A stretch of 64,000 nucleotides of DNA, taken from positions 62,001 to 126,000 of the forward strand of contig JANPIX010000017.1 of the NCBI GenBank assembly GCA_031425195.1, in the 5' to 3' direction. The position numbers were made by a program, and so were the translations under genes. Positions 1-8,795 of the stretch are shown here, one piece after another. Positions within the stretch are counted from its first letter, which is position 1. The number at the start of each line of letters is the position of its first letter. The notes under the pieces were generated by a model. It did not search any database. It worked only from the letters and a program-made list of their open reading frames with translations, and was not told where the DNA came from. This DNA is from JANPIX01 sp031425195 (lineage in GTDB: Bacteria; Pseudomonadota; Alphaproteobacteria; Rhodobacterales; Rhodobacteraceae).

Positions 1-632
1 ATTCAGATGCCCGCGCAAAAGCCGCCAAGGATTTCGCCGCAATGGGCGGCGTGACGCATGTGATTGTCGAGGCGGACGCCGCTGCCGATCACTGCTGGTG
101 CGCCAGCATCGTGGTGCGCGATGACGACACGCTGTTTGCAGGTTTTGCCGAACAGGACTTTGCAAGCCCGGGCCATCAGGCCGGAAGCGTGATCGACCCC
201 GAACACCCGTTTCCCGCCGAAGGACAGACCCTTGCCATCGCTGTCGGAAACGCTGCGCGGGCCATGGGTTTTCGCGGACTGGCCGGGCTTGACATCGGCC
301 TTGCGCGCGATGGCCGCCTGATCGTGTTCGACCCGAACTTCCGGTTCAATTCTTCGTCGGCGCAGGCGATGTTGCACGGTTCAGCGTCCCTACGGGTTGG
401 GCTGCCTGCCAGCCGGTCCTGTCAGATCACAAGCCCCCTGCCGATGGCCACCCTGATCGACCGCACCATCCCCGCCATCGACGCGGGTTGGTTCGTGCCG
501 ACGCGGCTCCTCGACGCCAGCCTGCTTCCCGCGGCAGCAGGAAACAGCATGGTCACGGGCTTTGTTCTGGGCCACGATCTGGCCGATACAAAAGACCGCG
601 CCGCGAGGTTCGAGGCGATGCTTCTGGCCTAG
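1..632 (+). CDS. ATP-grasp-like protein, C-terminal part (5' end outside window)
   Basis: The frame is open from base 3 and runs to a TAG stop, so this is the C-terminal ~209 residues of a longer protein. A segment around residues 115-135 (DGRLIVFDPNFRFNSSS) resembles the end of an ATP-grasp fold, where an acidic residue and an N/R pair bind metal and nucleotide. The conserved lysines of the first half are not in the window, so the substrate cannot be named. It converges on soeC and overlaps its stop by 4 bp. The assignment rests on one motif and general fold resemblance; that a real gene is here is safer than its family name. Confidence 0.5.
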   Translation, partial: SDARAKAAKDFAAMGGVTHVIVEADAAADHCWCASIVVRDDDTLFAGFAEQDFASPGHQAGSVIDPEHPFPAEGQTLAIAVGNAARAMGFRGLAGLDIGLARDGRLIVFDPNFRFNSSSAQAMLHGSASLRVGLPASRSCQITSPLPMATLIDRTIPAIDAGWFVPTRLLDASLLPAAAGNSMVTGFVLGHDLADTKDRAARFEAMLLA

Positions 633-1519
633 GCGGCTGTCTGACGGGCGCCATAGTACAGGCCCACCACATGCTCGGCCTGCGCAAAGAACAGCCACCG
701 CGCAATCACCGCCCCCAACAGATGCAGCACCGCCGCCACCACAAAGGCCCAGGGCGCGCGGCTGATGATCAACAGAACGGCGGGCGCAATGACCGCCAGT
801 TCCACCGCCAGCAACCGCAACTTGCGGGCATGTTTGCGCCCAACCACATGGATCATCTCGCGCATCAGATAATTGCCACCGGTGTGGGGCTGTTCGAACA
901 CGGATGGCACACCGATCCGCCCCAACCCGGTGGCCGTGGCAATCGTCTGCCCCACTGCGCCAAACCGCCCGTCCCCCAGCACGAAATTCAGGAACAGCGA
1001 CAGGCCAAGCACCCCCAGCCCCAACAGTGCAACCACCGACGATCCCGCCAGTATCCCCCCGCCCGCAACCGCAAAGGTAAAGAACAGCACCGGCGTCGTC
1101 CAATGGTTCCAGCGCGGCACCGTCTTCAACTGGGCATAGATCATCGACGTGCACAGGATCGTGGCCGCACAAAGCAGGGCACCGACAACCCCAAGCACCC
1201 CCACAGGCCAGCCCAGCGCCAGCCAGTCCGACAGTGCGACAGGGGCCAGCGTCACCAGCGTCGCCACCGCCGCCCAACCTTCCCGTGACAGCCAGCTTGT
1301 CCGCCACTGCGTGAACGCCCACAGCGCCCGGCGCGGATTGCCCAGATGCAGGGTCGACGACAACAACCCCCCCACCGCCAACGCGTAGCCCAGCCCCCAG
1401 TGGAAAAACGCAGGCCATCCCCCCGCATCGCCGCCAAAGCCCAGCGCAAGCAGCGCCAAAAGCCCAAAGCCAAGCCCCGACAGAACCGTGAACCCGATCA
1501 CCGACGCTGCGGGGTTCAT
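629..1519 (-). CDS. soeC: SoeC: membrane anchor of sulfite dehydrogenase (DmsC/NrfD-like)
   Basis: 296-residue hydrophobic protein with about eight predicted membrane helices and no cofactor-binding cysteine motif, typical of DmsC-type anchors that pass electrons from an iron-sulfur subunit to quinone. The start is the ATG whose A-T-G-A overlaps the soeB stop; a 10-codon longer frame exists but would spoil that overlap. It is last in the xsc-tauE-ackA-soeABC run. In Allochromatium and roseobacters SoeABC oxidises cytoplasmic sulfite to sulfate. Another DMSO-reductase-type anchor is possible by sequence alone; the taurine context makes sulfite the best substrate. Confidence 0.82.
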   Translation of the reverse strand: MNPAASVIGFTVLSGLGFGLLALLALGFGGDAGGWPAFFHWGLGYALAVGGLLSSTLHLGNPRRALWAFTQWRTSWLSREGWAAVATLVTLAPVALSDWLALGWPVGVLGVVGALLCAATILCTSMIYAQLKTVPRWNHWTTPVLFFTFAVAGGGILAGSSVVALLGLGVLGLSLFLNFVLGDGRFGAVGQTIATATGLGRIGVPSVFEQPHTGGNYLMREMIHVVGRKHARKLRLLAVELAVIAPAVLLIISRAPWAFVVAAVLHLLGAVIARWLFFAQAEHVVGLYYGARQTAA

Positions 1520-2256
1520 CAGATCTTCCCCAACACGCGGTCCAGCCAACCGGCGAACCCAGTGGCCTGAATGTCCAGCAGCGGTGCCAGAAGTGATGCC
1601 TGATCCGGCCTGTCCTTGGGGCGCGGCGGCAGATACTTGTTGGTCGGGCGCGTGCCCATGTCCGGCATCAGATCATACCCGCCCCGGTCGGCCACCAGCC
1701 GTGACACCTTGCTGTCCGGGTCGCCCAGATCGCCAAAATGCCGCGCGCCGGTCGGGCAGGTGCGCACGCAGGCAGGCTCGCGGTCAATTTCGGGCAGCGT
1801 CTCGTTATAGATCCTGTCCACGCACAGCGTGCATTTCTTCATCACCCCCGCCGCCGCATCCATCTCCCGCGCGCCATAAGGGCAGGCCCAGGCGCACAGG
1901 CCACAGCCGATGCAGATATCCTCGTTGACCAGAACAATGCCGTCTTCGGACCGTTTATAGCTCGCCCCCGTCGGGCAGACCGTCACGCAGGGCGCATCAT
2001 CACAATGCAGGCACGACCGGGGAAAGTTGATGATCTGCGCCTGCCCCGCCTCGGGCTGCACCTGATAGCTGTGCACGCGGTTCAGGAATGTCCCCGACGG
2101 CTCCGCCCCATAAGGATCCTGATCCGACAAAGGCGCGCCATAACCCTGATCGTTCCACCCCTTGCAGGCGGTGACGCAGGCATGACAACCGACACAGGTA
2201 TCAAGGTCGATCACAAGACCCAGCTTTTTCTCTGTATGTCCGGGAAGGCAGGTCAT
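1519..2256 (-). CDS. soeB: SoeB: four-cluster ferredoxin subunit of sulfite dehydrogenase
   Basis: 245 residues with four cysteine groups: CVGCHACVTAC (C21, C24, C27, C31), CLHCDDAPCVTVC, CIGCGLCAWAC, and a fourth built from CTLC plus CVRTC. This is the DmsB/PhsB pattern binding four [4Fe-4S] clusters, which wires the molybdenum subunit to the membrane anchor. Length matches characterised SoeB (about 240). No signal peptide is present, so it is cytoplasmic. Its start overlaps the soeA stop (ATGA) and its stop overlaps the soeC start (ATGA), so the three subunits are probably translated as a coupled unit. Confidence 0.87.
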   Translation of the reverse strand: MTCLPGHTEKKLGLVIDLDTCVGCHACVTACKGWNDQGYGAPLSDQDPYGAEPSGTFLNRVHSYQVQPEAGQAQIINFPRSCLHCDDAPCVTVCPTGASYKRSEDGIVLVNEDICIGCGLCAWACPYGAREMDAAAGVMKKCTLCVDRIYNETLPEIDREPACVRTCPTGARHFGDLGDPDSKVSRLVADRGGYDLMPDMGTRPTNKYLPPRPKDRPDQASLLAPLLDIQATGFAGWLDRVLGKI

Positions 2257-5045
2257 GTGTCACCCCCGGATGTTCTGCGGGAATTCTTCGCAGAAGAATT
2301 GTTGATGCCGGGGAACTGAGGTGCCGTTTCCGATTGCGGGCCGATGCGTTCGATCCGCACTCGCAGATCGAACCACGCCGCCTGCCCCGTCACCGGGTCC
2401 GCGTTGGACCAGCGCAGCCCATCGGCCTGCTGTGGCAGCAATTCCGAAATCAGATGGTTCATCAGAAATCCCCGTGTCGCCTCGGGCGCGTCCGGGTCAA
2501 GGCCCCAGGTTCCCTTGCGTTTGCCGATTGCATTCCATGTCCAGACCGTATGTTCGTTCAGCGCCGCCATATGCACGACCGGCACCTTGATCTGCCCGTT
2601 CGGCGACGAAAGCCGCGCCCAGTCGCCCTCGGCCAAGCCATGGTCCTCCCACACCCGCGTCGGTACATACAGCGGGTTCACCCCGTGGATCTGCCGCAGC
2701 CAAGCGTTCTGCGACCCCCAGCTGTGGTACATCGCCATCGGCCGCTGGGTCAGCGCATGGAGCGGATAGTCCGACGCCGCACTGTCGCCAAACGGCGGAT
2801 ACCAGATCGGCAGCGGGTCCATCGCCGCCACCAGCCGCACCCGGTGCTGCAGGGGGGCGGGATATTCACCCAACCCCTGACCCGCCATCTGGAACTTGCG
2901 CAGCGGTTCCGACCACAGGCTGAACAGATAGGGCTGGGGTGCATCATAGAACCCCATGGCGACGGCCCAATCCTGATAGGCGGCGTTCCACGGCTTCATG
3001 AAGGCGGCACCCTCGGGCACGTGGGCCTGATGAAACCCGCCGTTCGCGATGTAACGGTTCAACTGATCGGGGTTCGGCGCACCCCGCCCCGTTTCGCCCC
3101 CGTTGCCGCGCCAGCCCATCAACGGCCCCACGCCGGGGCGGCGCTGATGGTTCACGATGTAATCGGCGTAATCGCGGAACTTCGGCGCACCCTCTGCGTC
3201 CACGAACCCCGGCAGCCCAAGCCGCGCGCCAAGGTCGATCAGCACCGACTGAAACCCCCGCACTTCACGGTCAGGCTCCACCACCGGCCAGCGGATCGCA
3301 TCCCCCGCCGCCCCCGGCTCACTGATCGGGCGGTCCAGCAGGCTGATGCAATCGTGCCGTTCAACATAAGTCGTGTCCGGCAGGATCAGGTCCGCATAGG
3401 CCACCATCTCGCTGGCATAGGCATCGGAATAGATGATCCTCGGGATCACATATTCCCCATCCGCCCCCTTGTCCGTCAGCATCTCCATCGTGGCCGTCGT
3501 GTTCATCGACGAATTCCACGCCATGTTGGCCATATACAAAAACAGCGTGTCGATGCGGTAGGGATCGCCCACATGGGCATTGGCGATTACCATGTGCATC
3601 ATGCCATGCGCCGCCATCGGCGCATCCCAGGAAAACGCCTTGTCGATCCGCGCGGGCGCGCCCTCTGGCGTCAGGGCAAGCGATTCCGGCCCCCGCACAT
3701 AGCCCAGATGCGGCCCCGCCAGCGGTTGCCCCGGCTTGGCATCGAAATGCGGCGACGGATGTGCCTCCATCGGTTTCGGATAGGGCGGTTTGAGCCTGTA
3801 ACTCCCCGGCGTTTCCACCGCCCCCAGCAACACCTGCAACAGATGGAGCGCGCGTGCCGTCTGGAACCCGTTGGAATGCGCCGAAATCCCCCGCATCGCG
3901 TGAAAACTGACAGGCCGCCCGACAAACCCGCTGTGCCGGTTGCCGCGAAAATCGGTCCAGTCCTGTTCGATCACGATGGGCGCATCAAACGCCGCCGCGG
4001 CAAGTTCGGCGGCCAGCGTCCGTATACGCGCCGCCGTCACCCCGGTCCGCCCGGCCACCGCCTCGGGCGCATATTCCGGTGCAAGGTAGCGTTCGGCCAG
4101 ATGCTGGAACACCGTGCGGTTGCCCTCGAACGTGGCCCCAAGGTCGGGTGACACTCCCTTTCCGTCCCAAGGCATCGGCCGCCCCGTCACCTTGTCGATC
4201 ACGATGGGCTGGCTTTCCGCATCCCGCACCAGCAGGCCCTGCGCAGGCCCCTCGGCCTCGGTCACCAGACAGGCGGCGTTGGTCCACTGCGCCAGATAGT
4301 CGAGGTCGATCTTCCCCGCCTCCAGCAGACAATGGATCAACGCGAGGATCAAAAGCCCGTCTGTCCCCGGCGTGATCCCGATCCAGTCATCCGCAATCGC
4401 GTTGTAACCTGTGCGGATCGGGTTCACCCCGATCACCCGCGCGCCCCGGCCCTTCAGTTTGCCCAGCCCGATCTTGATCGGGTTGCTGTCGTGATCCTCG
4501 GCCACTCCAAACAGCACGAACAGCCTGGTTCGATCCCAATCAGGTTGCCCGAATTCCCAGAACGCGCCGCCGATGGTGTAAATCCCCGCCGCCGCCATGT
4601 TCACCGAACAAAACCCGCCATGGGCTGCATAGTTGGGCGTGCCGAACATCTGCGCCCACCACCCGGTCAGGCTCTGACTCTGGTCACGCCCGGTAAAGAA
4701 GGCGAGCTTTTCGGGCGCCGTCTCGCGCAGCGGCTTCATCCAGGCGACGGCGGTGGCCAAGGCCTCGTCCCAGGAAATCGGCTCGAACGCGCCCGATCCG
4801 CGCGGCCCGACACGCCGCAGCGGGGTGGTCAGACGGCTGGGCGCGGAGATCTGCTTTATCCCTGCGGCCCCCTTGGCGCAGAGCACACCCTTGTTGACCG
4901 GATGGTCGCGGTTGCCCTCGATATAGGTGACGCGGCCCTCTGTCAGATGCACATTGATCCCGCAGCGGCAGGCGCACATGTAACAGGTCGTCTGACGGAC
5001 GGCATCGGAAACAGGCGTTTGGGTATCCAGAACGGCGTCCTTCAT
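2253..5045 (-). CDS. soeA: SoeA: molybdopterin catalytic subunit of cytoplasmic sulfite dehydrogenase
   Basis: 930-residue molybdopterin oxidoreductase of the DMSO reductase superfamily. The N-terminal [4Fe-4S] site is C21-x2-C24-x3-C28-x27-C56. A cysteine near 146 (FCSVNM) is at the position expected for the molybdenum ligand. There is no twin-arginine signal, in keeping with SoeA acting on sulfite in the cytoplasm rather than in the periplasm like SorA. Size and order (A, B, C) match SoeABC of Allochromatium vinosum and roseobacters. Position directly after xsc, tauE and ackA gives the source of sulfite: cleavage of sulfoacetaldehyde. Closest alternatives are polysulfide or thiosulfate reductase subunits, which the context does not favour. 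Confidence 0.85.
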   Translation of the reverse strand: MKDAVLDTQTPVSDAVRQTTCYMCACRCGINVHLTEGRVTYIEGNRDHPVNKGVLCAKGAAGIKQISAPSRLTTPLRRVGPRGSGAFEPISWDEALATAVAWMKPLRETAPEKLAFFTGRDQSQSLTGWWAQMFGTPNYAAHGGFCSVNMAAAGIYTIGGAFWEFGQPDWDRTRLFVLFGVAEDHDSNPIKIGLGKLKGRGARVIGVNPIRTGYNAIADDWIGITPGTDGLLILALIHCLLEAGKIDLDYLAQWTNAACLVTEAEGPAQGLLVRDAESQPIVIDKVTGRPMPWDGKGVSPDLGATFEGNRTVFQHLAERYLAPEYAPEAVAGRTGVTAARIRTLAAELAAAAFDAPIVIEQDWTDFRGNRHSGFVGRPVSFHAMRGISAHSNGFQTARALHLLQVLLGAVETPGSYRLKPPYPKPMEAHPSPHFDAKPGQPLAGPHLGYVRGPESLALTPEGAPARIDKAFSWDAPMAAHGMMHMVIANAHVGDPYRIDTLFLYMANMAWNSSMNTTATMEMLTDKGADGEYVIPRIIYSDAYASEMVAYADLILPDTTYVERHDCISLLDRPISEPGAAGDAIRWPVVEPDREVRGFQSVLIDLGARLGLPGFVDAEGAPKFRDYADYIVNHQRRPGVGPLMGWRGNGGETGRGAPNPDQLNRYIANGGFHQAHVPEGAAFMKPWNAAYQDWAVAMGFYDAPQPYLFSLWSEPLRKFQMAGQGLGEYPAPLQHRVRLVAAMDPLPIWYPPFGDSAASDYPLHALTQRPMAMYHSWGSQNAWLRQIHGVNPLYVPTRVWEDHGLAEGDWARLSSPNGQIKVPVVHMAALNEHTVWTWNAIGKRKGTWGLDPDAPEATRGFLMNHLISELLPQQADGLRWSNADPVTGQAAWFDLRVRIERIGPQSETAPQFPGINNSSAKNSRRTSGGDT

Positions 5046-6196
5046 GTCGGGGCCCTTGGTTGCGCCACAAGGGCCATGGCTTCGCTGGCAATATGAGCCT
5101 CTTCGGCGGCACTCACCACCCAGACCGCGACACCACTGCTCCTATTGTTGTGGGCGGCAGGGGAATAATCTTCCCCCTGCGCCGGCAATCCGACTCCAGC
5201 CCAGCCCAGCCCCTGCAAGATGCGGTCGCGCACCTTTGCATCATGTTCCCCGATCCCCCCGGTGAACACCACGGCATCCAGCCCGCCCATGGCGGCGATC
5301 ATCGATCCCGATTGCCGCACCGCCCAGTAACAGAAATGCGCGATGGCGAACCCTGCCCTTTCCGTGCCCGCCGCATGCAAGGCCCGCATGTCCGACGCGC
5401 CGCCCAGCGCCAAAAGCCCGCTTTCCCGGTTCAACAGGCGCGTGGCCCCCCCGATCCCGTGCCTGCGCGCGATGTCCAGAACCGCGTTCCCGTCCATCGG
5501 CCCCGCCCGCGTGCCCATCGTCATCCCGTCCAGCGGCGAATACCCCATCGTCGTGGCCACAGACAGCCCGTCCAGTATGGCACACAACGACACCCCGTTC
5601 CCCAGATGCAGCGCCAGCAACCGGCGCGGCAGCGGCCGCCCCGTCAATCCGGGCAGGCGCACCACCAAACTGGCATAGGACAGCCCGTGAAACCCGTACC
5701 GGCGCAGACCCGCATCGCGTTCCGCCTGCGGCAGGGCATAGGTCGTGGCAACAGTGGGATTGGTCGCGTGGAACGCCGTGTCGAAATGCACGGTGTGGGG
5801 CACCCCCGGCAGCGCCGCCTGCATGGCCTCGATCACCGCTATGGCGGGCGGGTTGTGCAACGGCGCCAGCACCGCGGCCGCACGGATCTTGTCCATCACC
5901 CCCGGCGTCAAAACCTGTGGCGCGGTCAGACCGGCCCCGCCATGCACCACCCGGTGCGCAATGGCCCCAATCAGGTGCCCCGAAGCGTCCATCGCCGCCA
6001 ACATCAACAGCGCCGCCGCCGCGTGATCAGGGGCAACTCCGCCCTGCAGCGCGCCGTTCACGCGAAATTCCGTCAACGCCCAGATCTCGCTCGCCACAGC
6101 CGACCACAGCACCGCGCCCGCGCCATCGAACAGTACCGCCTTCAACGACGACGATCCGGCGTTCAGCACCAGAATGGCCACCGCCCCCCCGCTCAC
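5042..6196 (-). CDS. ackA: acetate kinase in the taurine operon
   Basis: 384-residue acetate/propionate kinase. Signatures seen: NAGSSSLK at the N terminus (phosphate 1), HFDTAFH, YGFHGLSY, HLGNGVSLCAI, and FTGGIGEH near the C terminus, where most family members have GEN. It should convert the acetyl phosphate made by Xsc into acetate and ATP. The start chosen is a GTG that overlaps the tauE stop as GTGA; a second GTG 15 bases later (6181) leads straight into the conserved AILVLNAG and is the alternative. The stop overlaps the soeA start (ATGA). Taurine clusters more often carry pta here, so this one appears to harvest ATP directly. Confidence 0.88.
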   Translation of the reverse strand: MSGGAVAILVLNAGSSSLKAVLFDGAGAVLWSAVASEIWALTEFRVNGALQGGVAPDHAAAALLMLAAMDASGHLIGAIAHRVVHGGAGLTAPQVLTPGVMDKIRAAAVLAPLHNPPAIAVIEAMQAALPGVPHTVHFDTAFHATNPTVATTYALPQAERDAGLRRYGFHGLSYASLVVRLPGLTGRPLPRRLLALHLGNGVSLCAILDGLSVATTMGYSPLDGMTMGTRAGPMDGNAVLDIARRHGIGGATRLLNRESGLLALGGASDMRALHAAGTERAGFAIAHFCYWAVRQSGSMIAAMGGLDAVVFTGGIGEHDAKVRDRILQGLGWAGVGLPAQGEDYSPAAHNNRSSGVAVWVVSAAEEAHIASEAMALVAQPRAPT

Positions 6197-6939
6197 CACA
6201 ACGCCTTCCCCAATCCCAGCACCGCGAGAAAACCCAACAGCCCGATCGCCATGCGACGAAAATCCTGCGGATCGGTCGCCAGAAAATGCCGCCCCCCGGC
6301 CCAGATGCCCGCCCCGATCAACGGCAGGGACAGCACCACCCCCCAAGCCGTGTCCCATGTCACCATGCCGTGCCACCACATCAAAGGCGCGGTGATTGCA
6401 TCCAGAATGCAGAAATACGCGATCAGCGTGGCGCGGAACGCCCCCGCCGCCATCCCCTGCGCGGTGAAGTAACTGGCCACCGGTAGCCCTGCCATCCCCA
6501 CCGCATTGGCCGCCCCCGCCAGCACCCCCATCCCCAGATGCGCAAGCCCGCCCTGCCTACTGCGGATGCGCCAGCCCAGCATCAGAACCACGCACATCAC
6601 CAGAACATAGCCCGCGATAACCCCCCGCGCCGCATCCACGCTCACCCGGTTGATCACCCACAGCCCGGCAGGCAACCCGATCACCGCGCCAAGGATCAAC
6701 GCCCGCACCCGGGCCCAATCCACATCGCGCCGCACCTGCGCCCATTGCTGGAACGTCATCAGAAACTCGCACACCAGAACCACCGGCACGATCTGCAACG
6801 GGTTCATCACCAACGCCGACGCCGAAATGACAAGCGCCGAAAACCCGAACCCGGAATAGCCCCGCACGAACGCCGCCACCAGAACGGCAACCGCCATATA
6901 CGCAGCCCCGGCAAATCCCAGATCGAAGGGCAGCGTCAT
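6193..6939 (-). CDS. tauE: TauE/SafE-family sulfite exporter
   Basis: 248-residue membrane protein of the TauE/SafE family (pfam01925 type), with about eight helices and the usual early glycine-rich segment (FVRGYSGFGFSALV). The family exports sulfite, sulfoacetate and related anions. Its place between xsc and ackA, with ATGA overlap to xsc and GTGA overlap to ackA, points to release of sulfite produced by Xsc. Because soeABC lies downstream in the same run, export and oxidation are both available for sulfite. The exact substrate cannot be read from the sequence. Confidence 0.85.
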   Translation of the reverse strand: MTLPFDLGFAGAAYMAVAVLVAAFVRGYSGFGFSALVISASALVMNPLQIVPVVLVCEFLMTFQQWAQVRRDVDWARVRALILGAVIGLPAGLWVINRVSVDAARGVIAGYVLVMCVVLMLGWRIRSRQGGLAHLGMGVLAGAANAVGMAGLPVASYFTAQGMAAGAFRATLIAYFCILDAITAPLMWWHGMVTWDTAWGVVLSLPLIGAGIWAGGRHFLATDPQDFRRMAIGLLGFLAVLGLGKALW

Positions 6940-8708
6940 ACCCGCTGCGGTCGCATGTCCGCCTTGTCGATCCCCGCCACCGCCACCGGCTTCTTCATCG
7001 CATCCCGCCGGAACGGCTCGCCCAGTTCCTGATTGATCATCGCCTCGATCAGCGTCGTCTTGCCCACCGCCTGATCCGCCAACGCCTGCGTCAGGGCGCT
7101 GCGCAATTCGTCCATCGTGCGGGCCTGCACGCCTTTCAGCCCGCAGGCCTGTGCGATGCCCGCATAACTCACGTCACCGTCCAGTTCCGTGCCGATGAAG
7201 TTGTCCGCATACCACAGCGTCGAGTTGCGCTTTTCCGCACCCCACTGATAGTTGCGGAACACCACCATCGTGATCGCAGGCCACTCCGCCCGCCCGATGG
7301 CCGTCAGTTCGGTGACCGCAATGCCGAACGCCCCGTCCCCTGCAAACCCCACCACCGGCACATCAGGGCAGGCGATCTTCGCCCCCACGATGCTGGGCAG
7401 CCCGTAACCGCAAGGCCCGAACAACCCCGGCGCCAGATACTTCCGCCCCGCCTCGAATGTCGGATAAGCGTTGCCGATGGCACAGTTGTTGCCGATGTCC
7501 GATGAAATGATCGCCTCGCGCGGCAGCGCGCTTTGAATGGCGCGCCACGCCATGCGGGGCGACATCCAGTCCGGCTTGTCCGCTCGTGCCCGCGCGTTCC
7601 AGCTTGTTCCCACATCATCGTCTTCATGGTCCATCGACGACAATGCCTGCGCCCAGGCCGATTTCGTCTGCGCAATCCGCGCCGTGCGATCCACACGGTC
7701 GGCATCGCCAGCCCCTGCCGACAGCCGGGCCAGCAGCGCCTCCGCCACCTTGCCCGCATCGCCCACGATCCCGACGGTCACCTTCTTTGTCAGGCCGATG
7801 CGGTCGGGGTTGATGTCCACCTGAATGATCTTCGCCTCGCGCGGCCAGTAATCCAGCCCATAGCCCGGCAGCGTCGAAAACGGGTTCAGCCGCGTGCCAA
7901 GGCACAAGACCACATCCGCCTGCGCGATCAGTTCCATCGCCGCCTTCGATCCGTTGTACCCCAGCGGCCCCGCAAACAACGGATGCGACCCCGGAAACGC
8001 ATCATTATGCTGATACCCCACGCAAACCGGCGCATCGAGCCGTTCAGCCAGCCGCATCGACGCCGGAATGGCCCCCGCCAGCACCACACCGGCCCCATTC
8101 AGAATCACCGGAAACTTCGCCCCCGACAACAATGCCGCCGCCTCATCCAGCGCCGCCTCGCCACCCGTGGGGCGCTCAAAATCCACCACGGCGGGCAGAT
8201 CGATGTCGATCACCTGCGTCCAGTAATCGCGCGGCATGTTGATCTGCGCAGGCGCGCTCGCCCGCTTGGCTGCCATGATCACCCGGTTCAGAACCTCGGC
8301 CACCCGCGACGGATCGCGCACTTCTTCCTGATAGGCGACCATGTCCTTGAACAGCGCCATCTGTTCCACTTCCTGAAACCCGCCCATGCCGATGGTCTTG
8401 TTCGCCGCCTGCGGCGTGACCAGCAACAATGGCGTATGGTTCCAATACGCCGTCTTGACCGGTGTCACGAAATTGGTGATCCCCGGCCCGTTCTGCGCAA
8501 TCATCATGCTCATGCGGCCCGACGCGCGGGTATACCCGTCGGCCATCATGCCGCCCGATCCTTCGTGTGCGCAGTCCCAGAAGGTGATGCCCGCCTTGGG
8601 AAACAAATCTGAAATCGGCATGAAGGCTGACCCGATGATGCCAAAGGCATGCTCGATGCCATGCCGCTGCAGAACTTTGACGAACGCTTCTTCGGTGGTC
8701 ATCTTCAT
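6936..8708 (-). CDS. xsc: sulfoacetaldehyde acetyltransferase
   Basis: 590-residue thiamine-diphosphate enzyme of the acetolactate synthase superfamily. It turns sulfoacetaldehyde and phosphate into acetyl phosphate and sulfite in the cytoplasm. The N-terminal HEGSGG holds the catalytic glutamate; the ThDP/Mg motif begins GDGAFGIAV and ends near FRNYQWGAEKRN, typical of Xsc. The ATG at 8708 is chosen because AAGGA lies 8 bases upstream; the frame is open for 26 more codons, but that stretch contains the TauR-like repeats. The stop overlaps tauE (ATGA). It is the first gene of the xsc-to-soeC unit and has its own regulatory region. Confidence 0.95.
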   Translation of the reverse strand: MKMTTEEAFVKVLQRHGIEHAFGIIGSAFMPISDLFPKAGITFWDCAHEGSGGMMADGYTRASGRMSMMIAQNGPGITNFVTPVKTAYWNHTPLLLVTPQAANKTIGMGGFQEVEQMALFKDMVAYQEEVRDPSRVAEVLNRVIMAAKRASAPAQINMPRDYWTQVIDIDLPAVVDFERPTGGEAALDEAAALLSGAKFPVILNGAGVVLAGAIPASMRLAERLDAPVCVGYQHNDAFPGSHPLFAGPLGYNGSKAAMELIAQADVVLCLGTRLNPFSTLPGYGLDYWPREAKIIQVDINPDRIGLTKKVTVGIVGDAGKVAEALLARLSAGAGDADRVDRTARIAQTKSAWAQALSSMDHEDDDVGTSWNARARADKPDWMSPRMAWRAIQSALPREAIISSDIGNNCAIGNAYPTFEAGRKYLAPGLFGPCGYGLPSIVGAKIACPDVPVVGFAGDGAFGIAVTELTAIGRAEWPAITMVVFRNYQWGAEKRNSTLWYADNFIGTELDGDVSYAGIAQACGLKGVQARTMDELRSALTQALADQAVGKTTLIEAMINQELGEPFRRDAMKKPVAVAGIDKADMRPQRV

Positions 8709-8761
8709 CGGGCACATCCTTTGCGTTTTCCATTCCACTATGCCAAAGCGCCAAGCGCCCC

Positions 8762-8794
8762 TTAGGGCCAGCACCCCGGCCCCCATAAGTCCAG
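8762..8794 (-). promoter_or_regulatory. TauR-like box pair upstream of xsc
   Basis: On the minus strand two direct repeats, CTGGACTTAT (8794-8785) and CTGGCCCTAA (8771-8762), stand 23 bp apart start to start. They resemble the tandem CTGGACYTAA boxes reported for TauR of Rhodobacter capsulatus (from memory of that work). The same pair with the same spacing occurs upstream of tpa. They lie 54-86 bp before the xsc start, a sensible place for an activator. Confidence 0.7.
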
Positions 8795-8795
8795 A

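Noticed and set aside
390..1418. A 342-codon minus-strand frame overlapping soeC and the ATP-grasp gene
   Set aside because: Out of frame with soeC; Gly/Cys/Ala-rich low-complexity product without family features.
2334..4151. A 605-codon plus-strand frame opposite soeA
   Set aside because: Arg/His/Pro-rich antisense shadow of soeA, with no domain and no ribosome site.
8709..8786. Upstream extension of xsc starting at 8786
   Set aside because: Those 26 codons cover the TauR-like repeats and spacer; the ribosome site and homology support 8708.
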